A DNA stretch of 6,855 nt from Burkholderiaceae bacterium (GTDB taxonomy: Bacteria > Pseudomonadota > Gammaproteobacteria > Burkholderiales > Burkholderiaceae_C), in contig JALOSD010000186.1 of the NCBI GenBank assembly GCA_025458585.1, positions 1-6,855 on the forward strand, read 5' to 3'. Positions 1 to 5,665 of the stretch are shown here, piece by piece. Made by a program: the position numbers and the translations under genes. Under the pieces are notes generated by a model. That model saw only the letters and a program-made list of their open reading frames with translations. It was not told the DNA's origin and ran no database searches. The stretch's first letter is position 1. Every line of letters begins with the position of its first letter.

Positions 1-498
1 CCGGCCACGGCCGGCGGCGTGGCCTACACCTGGACGCGTGGCGCCACCAGCGGCACGGGCACGTGGACGCCAGGGCAGCCGCTGGCGATCGGCGAGTTCG
101 CGCTGCAGTTGACCGGCGTGCCGGCAGAGAACGACCAGATATTGGTCATGGCGACGAAGCCCGCCGACGTCGGCAGCAACAACGGCAACGCGCGCGCGCT
201 CGCGGCGCTGCGTGATGCGGCGATCGTCGACGGGCAGACGATCACCGACGCCTACGCCAGCGCGATGGCCGGCGTCGGCGTGCGCGTGCAGGGCGCGCGC
301 ACGGCGGCCGAGATCTCGGCCAGCGTCGCCGCTTCGGCCGAGCAGCAACGCGCCGCGAAGTCGGGCGTCAACCTCGACGAGGAGGCGGCGCGGCTGATCC
401 AGTTCCAGCAGGCCTACCAGGCCGCGGCCAAGGTGCTGCAGGTGGCGCAGTCGGTGTTCGGCGCGCTGACCGGCCGCCAGCAGACCACAGGGGCGCGC
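1..498 (+). CDS. flgK: Flagellar hook-associated protein 1 (FlgK), C-terminal part, no stop codon
   Basis: FlgK (HAP1) is a secreted structural protein that, with FlgL, forms the junction between hook and filament. Only the C-terminal ~166 residues are visible; the frame is open from base 1, so the gene begins outside the window. The fragment shows the end of the outer domain (a stretch with NNGNARAL), then DAYASAMAGVGVRVQ and the conserved terminal helix SGVNLDEEAARLIQFQQAYQ followed by AAKVLQVAQSVF, which is the D0 coiled-coil signature at the end of FlgK proteins. Homologues normally stop a few residues after this helix. Here the frame continues through ALTGRQQTTGAR straight into the FlgL start at 499 with no stop, so the true end is undefined and I set it at the last codon before the FlgL ATG. 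Two CAG codons at 478-483 are each one substitution from TAG. A TGA overlapping the FlgL start (ATGA, 499-502) exists in another frame. Family identity is secure; the 3' boundary is not. Confidence 0.9.
489..493 (+). promoter_or_regulatory. Probable ribosome binding site for flgL
   Basis: AGGGG lies 5 nt upstream of the ATG at 499. It supports FlgL being initiated at its own ATG even though the flgK frame runs through this point without a stop. Confidence 0.5.
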
Positions 499-1320
499 AT
501 GAGAGTCACGACCGCGTACACGTTCAACGCCAGCGTCGATTCGCTGCAGCGCCGCCAGCAGGACCTCGTCGAGCGCCAGCTGCAGCTCACCAGCGGCAAG
601 CGCGTGCAGCGCGCGAGCGACGACCCGACGGCGGCCGCACGTGCCGAGCGCGCCCTCGCGGCCGTGACGCGCACCGAGGCCGAGCAGCGCGCGATCGAAG
701 CCAGCCGCAACGTGATGACGCTCGCCGAGAGCGCGCTCGGCGACGCCGGCGAGGGTCTGCGCACGCAGCTTTTCGCGATCGCCAACCGCAGCGACGGCGC
801 CGGCACCTACCTGTTCGCGGGGCAGGGCGGCGGCGTGGAGCCGTTCGCCGACCAGCCCGGCGGCGTCGCTTACCAGGGGCTGCGCGGCGACTTCTCGACC
901 GCCGCCCGCGAGCCGCTGCCGCTGTCGGTCGACGGCGAGGCGGCGTGGCTCGGCGGCCCCGGCGGCGGCGTGTTCGCGACGCTCGACCGTGCGATCCGCG
1001 ACCTCGACCCGCCGGCAGGCCACGTGCCGCCGCCGCGCGAGCAGGTCACGCGCGACGGGCTCGAGGGCATCGACGGCGCGATGAACACGATGCAGCGCCT
1101 GCGCGCGCGCATCGGCGAGCTGCTCAACCGCGCCGACCTCGCCGAGGGCCGTGTGGCCGACGAGCGGCTGTACCACCAGAGCGAGCGCAGCAACGCCGAG
1201 GACCTCGACATGGTGCAGGCGATCTCGGCGTTCCAGAACCAGCAGACCGGCTACGACGCCGCGCTGAAGGCCTACTCGATCGTGCAGCGCATGTCGCTGT
1301 TCCAGTACCTCAACGGCTGA
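499..1320 (+). CDS. flgL: Flagellar hook-associated protein 3 (FlgL), apparently shortened
   Basis: FlgL (HAP3) is the second hook-filament junction protein, exported by the flagellar type III system and assembled distal to FlgK. The ATG at 499 is chosen because it begins the flagellin-like N-terminus MRVTTAYTFNASVDSLQRRQ and has AGGGG just upstream. Visible parts are the N-terminal D0/D1 helix (LTSGKRVQRASDDPTAAARA, residues about 31-50), the family motif ANRSDGAGTYLFAGQ (about 95-110), a short Gly-rich outer region, and the C-terminal helix ending ISAFQNQQTGYDAALKAYSI then VQRMSLFQYLNG. The 273-residue product is short compared with, for example, the 317-residue Salmonella FlgL. From memory of the family, about 25-30 residues are missing between AESALGDAGEGLR and TQLFAIANRSDG (near base 760), where homologues have a helix containing an AGNG-type segment. 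The flgK frame enters this gene without a stop, so a FlgK-FlgL fusion is formally possible. The next gene starts 20 bp downstream. Confidence 0.92.
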   Translation: MRVTTAYTFNASVDSLQRRQQDLVERQLQLTSGKRVQRASDDPTAAARAERALAAVTRTEAEQRAIEASRNVMTLAESALGDAGEGLRTQLFAIANRSDGAGTYLFAGQGGGVEPFADQPGGVAYQGLRGDFSTAAREPLPLSVDGEAAWLGGPGGGVFATLDRAIRDLDPPAGHVPPPREQVTRDGLEGIDGAMNTMQRLRARIGELLNRADLAEGRVADERLYHQSERSNAEDLDMVQAISAFQNQQTGYDAALKAYSIVQRMSLFQYLNG

Positions 1321-1340
1321 ACGCCGACGGCAGTGCGCAG

Positions 1341-2546
1341 ATGAGCGAATCCCCGATCCTGGGCCAGGTGGCGCTGGGCTACGCGCCGATGATCGACCGC
1401 GAGCGCCGCGTGACGGCGATCCGGCTCACCGTGTTCCCGGCGCGCCCCGACGCCGCGGTGGCGGCGGCGCCGCTGCTCGCCACGCTGGCCGAGGCCTGGC
1501 CCGAGGACGCCGGCCGCGTCGCGCTCAACGTCGCCAGCGAGACGCTGCTGCACGATCTGATGCTCGCGCAGCCGGCGCGCAACGTGATGGTCGAGGTGCC
1601 GGCGTTCATGGCGGCCGACCCGGCGCACACCGACGCCATCGTCGCGCTGCACCGCCACGGCAACACGCTGATGCTGCAGGGCCGCCCGCGCACCGAGCTG
1701 CCGCGCGAGGTGCTGCCGTGCTTCGCGCAGGCGATCGTCGACCTCGCCGAAGAGCGCCGCCCCGACGCCGCGGCGCCGCCGGGCGTCACGCGCTCGATCG
1801 GCTTCGTGCAGTCGGGCGTGCGCACCGCGGTCGAGGTCGAGGCCGCCTTCAAGCGCGGCGCCGTGGCCGTGCTCGGCTGGCCGCTCGACGACCCGCTGCC
1901 GCCGGGCGCGGCGGGTGCCGCCGGCAGGTCCGACCTGCAGACGGTGGTCGAGCTGATGCGCCGCGTCGACAAGGAGGAGCCGGTCGACCGCCTCGACGCC
2001 GTGATCAAGCTCGACCCGACGCTGGGCTTCAAGCTGCTGCGCTACATCAACTCGCCGGCGTTCGGACTGCGTGTCGAGATCAGCTCGTTTCGCCACGCGA
2101 TCATGATGCTCGGCTACCAGCGCCTGAAGCGCTGGCTCGCGCTGCTGCTCGCGCAGGCGAGCAAGGAGCGCGACATGAAGCCGCTGATGTTCGCCGCGCT
2201 GCGCCGCGGGCTGCTGATGGAGGAGCTCGTGCGCGCCGGCGGCCTCGCGCAGGGCGACGCGCAGATGCGCGACGAAGCCTTCATCTGCGGCGTGTTCTCG
2301 CTGCTCGACAAGCTCATGAAGCAGCCCTTCGGCGAGCTGCTGAAGGCGATCCCCGTGCCCTCGAGCGTGCAGCAGGCGCTCGCCGACGGCGAGGGGCCGT
2401 ACCAGCCGTACTTCGAGCTCGTGCAGGCGGTCGAGAGCGCCGCGATGTTCGACGTGCGCGAGAGCGCCGAGCGGCTGATGATGAGCGTCGGCGAGGTCAA
2501 TGCCGCGCTGCTGCGCGCGCTGGCCACCGCGCGGCAGCTCGACTGA
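1341..2546 (+). CDS. Degenerate EAL + HDOD domain signal transduction protein
   Basis: Predicted 401-residue cytosolic protein with the two-part architecture of the YuxH/CdgJ-like family. Residues about 5-190 form an EAL-like domain without the catalytic EAL/ExLxR-type residues; the segment SIGFVQSGVRTAVEVEAAF then GAVAVLGWPL (152-181) resembles the last helix and strand of an EAL barrel. Residues about 196-390 form an HDOD domain, recognisable by LDAVIKLDPTLGFKLLRYIN, SPAFGLR, then ISSFRHAIMMLGYQRLKRWL and later FICGVFSLLDKLM. HDOD lacks the HD metal-binding pair, and such proteins are thought to act as non-catalytic signalling scaffolds; relatives such as CdgJ of Vibrio cholerae affect motility. 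The ATG at 1341 gives a sensible N-terminus, but I see no good Shine-Dalgarno, so translation may be coupled to flgL, whose stop is 20 bp upstream. No signal peptide or membrane segment is apparent. Domain call is strong; the link to flagellar function is inferred from position. Confidence 0.88.
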   Translation: MSESPILGQVALGYAPMIDRERRVTAIRLTVFPARPDAAVAAAPLLATLAEAWPEDAGRVALNVASETLLHDLMLAQPARNVMVEVPAFMAADPAHTDAIVALHRHGNTLMLQGRPRTELPREVLPCFAQAIVDLAEERRPDAAAPPGVTRSIGFVQSGVRTAVEVEAAFKRGAVAVLGWPLDDPLPPGAAGAAGRSDLQTVVELMRRVDKEEPVDRLDAVIKLDPTLGFKLLRYINSPAFGLRVEISSFRHAIMMLGYQRLKRWLALLLAQASKERDMKPLMFAALRRGLLMEELVRAGGLAQGDAQMRDEAFICGVFSLLDKLMKQPFGELLKAIPVPSSVQQALADGEGPYQPYFELVQAVESAAMFDVRESAERLMMSVGEVNAALLRALATARQLD

Positions 2547-2554
2547 ACGCTTCG

Positions 2555-2591
2555 GCGCGGCGCCTGCGTACACTGCACGGCGGCGCCGCGC
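2555..2591. repeat. Perfect 10-bp GC inverted repeat (hairpin) between the HDOD and kinase genes
   Basis: GCGCGGCGCC at 2555-2564 is exactly complementary to GGCGCCGCGC at 2582-2591. Inside, after a 2x2 mismatch, CGT (2567-2569) can pair with ACG (2577-2579), leaving a 7-nt loop ACACTGC. There is no T-run on either side, so it does not fit a standard intrinsic terminator. It starts 8 bp after the HDOD stop. It could slow RNA polymerase, stabilise a 3' end, or be a protein-binding palindrome. The inverted repeat is directly seen; its function is unknown. Confidence 0.5.
2569..2574 (+). promoter_or_regulatory. Possible -10 element upstream of the PAS kinase gene
   Basis: TACACT matches 4 of 6 positions of the sigma-70 -10 consensus and stands out as the most A/T-rich spot in an otherwise GC-saturated 80-nt gap. 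It sits 52 bp before the kinase ATG and inside the hairpin apex. No convincing -35 hexamer is found 16-18 bp upstream, so this is weak. Confidence 0.2.
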
Positions 2592-2625
2592 GGGCCCTGG
2601 CCCCGTGGCAGCGCGCCGGCCACCG

Positions 2626-5014
2626 ATGATTCCCGCCGCCACCACCCCCGCGCCCCCGGCGCCGTCCGCGCCGTCGCCGCGCCTGAACGTCGCCGGCCTC
2701 GGCGCGGTGCTCGACGCGCTGCCCGACGCCGTGATCGTGTTCGACAGCGCGGGCCAGTTGCACCTGGCCAACCGGGCCGCGCGCCGCGAGCCGGGCGTGG
2801 CCGGGGCCCGCTCGCTGAACGACCTCGCGGCGACCTTCGACCCCGAGGTGCTGGGCTGGCTGCACCGGCTGCGCGGCACGGCGCCGCCGCAGCCGGTGAC
2901 CCAGTCGGCGTACCTGGCCGGCGACCGGCGGCGGGTGGTGCTCGAACTCGCGCGCCTGCCCGCGGGCCTGTGGTCGCTGCAATGGCGCGACGCCCCCGGG
3001 CAACGCGGCCTTCGAGGCGCTGGTCGGCCGCGCGCCGCTCGCGCTCGCCGACGCCGACGACGCGCTGCGCACGCTGCTCGGCGGCGGCGACGAACCGCTG
3101 CCGGCCGGCGACGCCGTCGTCGAGCGCCAGGCCACGCTGACGCTGGGCGACGGCGCGCGCCGCCGGCTGGTGGCGCGGCTGCGCTCGATCGAGCCGGCGC
3201 CTGGCGTGCGGCGCGTGCTCGCCGTCGTCGAAGACCGCAGCGCCGAGGACGAGCGCGACCTCGCGCGGCTCGAGATCGGCGCGCTCGTCGACACCGCGGG
3301 CATCGGCGTGGCGACCTTCGACGAGTCGCGCGGCTGGCTGCGCAGTACCTCGCCGCGCGCGGTGGCCGGCGGCGCGGCGCCGGTCGAGAGCGTGCAGGCG
3401 ATCTCGCGCGACCTCGTCGACCCGGCCTCGACCGCCGACTACGACCGCCTGCAGCGCGCGCTGAAGTCGGGCGAACGCGTGCAGGTGCGCTACGCCGTGC
3501 GCCACCCCGAGCTCGGGCGGCGCTGGCTGCTCACGCGCGTCGAGCCGGGTCGGCTCGCGGGCGGGCGGCGCACGGTCTCGGTCGTCACGCTCGACGTCAC
3601 CGACCAGGAGCGCTCGCGCGAGCAACTGCTCGTGCAGGCCGAGCGCACGCGCGCGGTGCTCGACTCGGTGCTCGTGGGCATCGTCACCGTGCGCGACGGC
3701 GGCATCGAGTGGATGAACCGCTCGGCGCGGCGCATGTTCGGCGGCGACCTCGCCGACTTCGTCGGCCAGCCGATCGACGCCGTCGCCACCGACGCCCCCG
3801 ACCACCCGCTGCGCCGCGCCGACTACCCGCAGGTGCTCGCCGAAGGCCGGGCCGAGGCCTTCGAGTGCCAGCTGCGCGCGCGCGACGGGCGCACGTTCTG
3901 GGTCGTCGGCAACGTCGTGATCACCGGCGGCCAGCTGACGTTCGCGCTGCTCGACATCGAGCGTCGCCGGCAGGCCGAACTGCGCATGGCGCAGTCGCAG
4001 GCTTCGCTCGAGCGCATCATCGAGACGGCGCCGATGGCGATCGCGCTGCTCGACGCGGCGACGCTGCGCGTGCTGCAGCTCAACCAGATGGCGGCCCAGT
4101 TTCTCGGCTGCCGGCTCGACGAGGCCGTCGGTCAGCCGGTCGACGAGCGCTTCGCCGGCGGCGACCCGTCCGCCGGCGCCGCGCTGCGTGCCGACCTGCT
4201 GCAGGCGCTGGCGACGCACGAGGTCACGCAGCGCGAGTACCAGCGCCCGGCGCCCGACGGCGGCGCGCGCGTGTGGGACGCACGCTACGTGCCGCTCGAC
4301 GTCGAGACCGGCGACCGCGGCGGCGCCGGCCAGCTGCTGCTCGTCGCGAGCGACGTGACCGCGCAGCGCGTCGCCGAGGAGGCGCGGCTGCGCGAGGAGA
4401 TCGCGCAGCGCGACATGCTCGTCAAGGAAGTGCACCACCGCATCAAGAACAATCTGCAGGGCGTGGCGGGGCTGATGCAGCAGATCGCCGAGCGCCGCCC
4501 CGAGGTGGCGGCGGTGATCAAGGAGGCGGTCGGGCAGGTGCAAGCGATCGCCCAGGTCTACGGGCTGCAGGTCGGCAGCGGCGGGCCGCTGCGCGTGCGC
4601 AGCGTGCTCGAGGCGATCGCGTCGTCGGTGCAGCGCATGTTCGGTCGCCCGATCGCGGTCGAGGTCTGCTGCGCCGACGTGCACCGCTGGGCGCTGCCCG
4701 AGGCGGAGTCGATCCCGATCGCGCTGACCGTCAACGAGCTGCTGACCAACGCCGTCAAGCACGGCGCCGACGGCGCGGTGCGCTGCGTGCTCGAGTGCGA
4801 CGACGGCGGCATCACGATCGACGTCGTGAACCGCGGGGTGCTGCCGCCGGGCTTCGAGCTCGCGCGCGTGCCCGGCGGCGTCTCGGGGCTCGGCCTCGTG
4901 CGCGCGCTGCTGCCGCGGCGGCACGCGGCGCTCGCGATGCACGCCGCCGGCGACGAGGTGCACTCGCGCGTCACGCTGACGTCGCCGGTGGTGCAGCGGC
5001 TCGACCCGCTGTAG
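2626..5014 (+). CDS. Multi-PAS HisKA_2-type sensor histidine kinase, frame-disrupted near 2995
   Basis: Cytosolic sensor kinase presumed to phosphorylate the ANTAR regulator encoded next. It reads in one frame from ATG 2626 (MIPAATTP...) to about 2997 and then in the +1 frame to TAG 5012-5014. Removing one C from the CCCCCGGG run at 2993-3000 joins WRDAPG to NAAFEALVGR and gives 795 residues. In that numbering: PAS-like region about 20-122 (LDALPDAVIVFDSAGQLHLA), a second degenerate PAS about 125-215, PAS about 217-335 (ending VSVVTLDVTDQERSREQ), PAS about 341-455 (AVLDSVLVGIVTVRDGGIEW), PAS about 461-585 (IIETAPMAIALLD, ending VASDVTAQ), HisKA_2 about 588-665 with EVHHRIKNNLQG (likely phosphoacceptor His604, codon 4436-4438), and HATPase about 690-790 with NELLTNAVKHG (Asn708), DVVNRGVLPPGF and GVSGLGLVRALL. 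No transmembrane segment or LOV cysteine motif is seen, so the signal is cytosolic and unknown. If the frame break is real, only a truncated N-terminus, or an internally initiated C-terminal kinase, would be made. Confidence 0.85.
2991..3002 (+). other. Frame-disruption site in the PAS kinase gene
   Basis: The sequence CGCCCCCGGGCA contains five C then three G. Upstream, frame 1 encodes PAS-like protein up to LWSLQWRDAP; from 3002 onward, frame 2 encodes NAAFEALVGRAPLALADADD and the rest of the kinase. Past the site, frame 1 becomes an Arg/Ala-rich run typical of out-of-frame GC-rich DNA. A net gain of one base (or loss of two, modulo three) explains the change. It could be a sequencing error in a homopolymer, a true mutation, a larger out-of-frame deletion, or, less likely, +1 ribosomal slippage on CCC. 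Confidence 0.8.
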
Positions 5015-5017
5015 GAG
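5013..5017 (+). promoter_or_regulatory. Ribosome binding site of the ANTAR regulator, overlapping the kinase stop
   Basis: AGGAG is 9 nt upstream of ATG 5027 and shares bases with the kinase TAG stop (5012-5014). It fixes the start of the response regulator and implies co-transcription and probable translational coupling with the kinase. Confidence 0.75.
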
Positions 5018-5026
5018 AATCCGCCG

Positions 5027-5635
5027 ATGCACGCTGGCGCGGCCAAGGGCAAGATCCTCGTCGTCGACGACGACCGGCTCGTGCTCGCCACCGTCACCCA
5101 CGGCCTCGCGAAAGCGGGCTACGCCGTGATCGACGCCGACAACGGCGACGACGCGATCCTGCTCGCGCGCGAGCACCGGCCGGATCTGGCGCTGCTCGAC
5201 ATCCGCATGGAGGGCAAGAGCGGCTTCGACGTCGCCGCCTACCTGCGCGAGCGCAAGGTGCCGTTCATGTTCCTGTCGGCGTTTTCCGACGACGCGACGA
5301 TCGCGCAGGTGAAGGCGCTCGGCGCCGTTGCGTACCTGGTCAAGCCGCTGGACATCGGGCAGATCGTGCCGACCGTCGAGGCGGCGTTCGCGCGCCTGCC
5401 GCCGGTCGAGGCGGCGAATGCGCCGGGCGCTGTGGTCAACGCGGCGCCCGACGCGGCGCCGGACCCGGTCGCGCTGGCGGTCGGCATCCTGATGCACCGC
5501 TATTCGCTCGCGCGCGGCGAAGCGCTGGCGCGCCTTCGCGCGCAGGCGGCGGCCGAGCAGCGGCCGCTGCCGGCGCAGGCCGAGAGGCTCGTCGAGGCGG
5601 TGGAACTGCTCGCGGCGTCGGCCCGCCCGGCCTGA
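5027..5635 (+). CDS. Response regulator with receiver and ANTAR RNA-binding domains (transcription antiterminator)
   Basis: A 202-residue two-component regulator. The receiver domain (about 8-125) has all key residues: KILVVDDDRL (acidic pair Asp14/Asp15), phosphoacceptor Asp58 in LALLDIRMEGKSGFD, the switch Ser84 in MFLSAF, and Lys106 in YLVKPLD. An Ala/Pro linker (about 125-145) leads to a C-terminal ANTAR domain (about 146-196): PVALAVGILMHRYSLARGEA then LARLRAQAAAE and LPAQAERLVEAVELL, matching the three-helix ANTAR pattern with its GILM motif. ANTAR proteins such as EutV, AmiR and NasR bind paired RNA hairpins in leaders and stop terminators forming, so this regulator is expected to act on nascent RNA rather than DNA. 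It lies 12 bp after the HisKA_2 kinase gene, and HisKA_2 kinases are known partners of ANTAR regulators (EutW-EutV). Target genes are not evident here. The start is supported by AGGAG at 5013-5017. Confidence 0.93.
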   Translation: MHAGAAKGKILVVDDDRLVLATVTHGLAKAGYAVIDADNGDDAILLAREHRPDLALLDIRMEGKSGFDVAAYLRERKVPFMFLSAFSDDATIAQVKALGAVAYLVKPLDIGQIVPTVEAAFARLPPVEAANAPGAVVNAAPDAAPDPVALAVGILMHRYSLARGEALARLRAQAAAEQRPLPAQAERLVEAVELLAASARPA

Positions 5636-5640
5636 TCGCC

Positions 5641-5665
5641 GCGCCGCGGCCCGGCAGCGTGGCGC
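5641..5665. terminator. Possible weak hairpin between convergent genes
   Basis: The 30-nt gap between the ANTAR gene stop and the convergent kinase stop contains GCGCC (5641-5645) and GGCGC (5661-5665), a 5-bp perfect inverted repeat with a 15-nt loop. It also holds the palindrome GCCGCGGC (5643-5650). No T-run is present. Position suits a bidirectional terminator, but the sequence support is slight. Confidence 0.2.

Noticed and set aside
19..1320. Treating the whole frame from GTG 19 as one novel protein
   Set aside because: The first part is plainly the end of FlgK and the second part a FlgL with its own RBS and start; position 19 is inside flgK, whose frame is already open at base 1.
1272..2879. 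535-codon open frame on the - strand opposite the EAL-HDOD gene
   Set aside because: Low-complexity composition (Arg, His, Gln, Ala), no recognisable motif, and entirely overlaps a well-supported + strand gene.
3170..5014. GTG at 3170 as an independent start for the kinase C-terminal part
   Set aside because: Coding similarity in this frame extends upstream to about 3002 (NAAFEALVGR), and 3170 lies inside that domain with no RBS; internal initiation remains possible but unsupported.
2114..5497. Very long open frame on the - strand (about 1127 codons) antisense to the HDOD, kinase and regulator genes
   Set aside because: The translation is an Arg/His/Ala/Asp-rich mixture without domains, as expected from antisense reading of GC-rich genes; the + strand frames carry clear conserved motifs.
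5636..5665. ANTAR-type dual hairpin target or strong terminator in the convergent gap
   Set aside because: Only a 5-bp inverted repeat with a long loop and no T-run; no pair of A1/G4 hexaloops.
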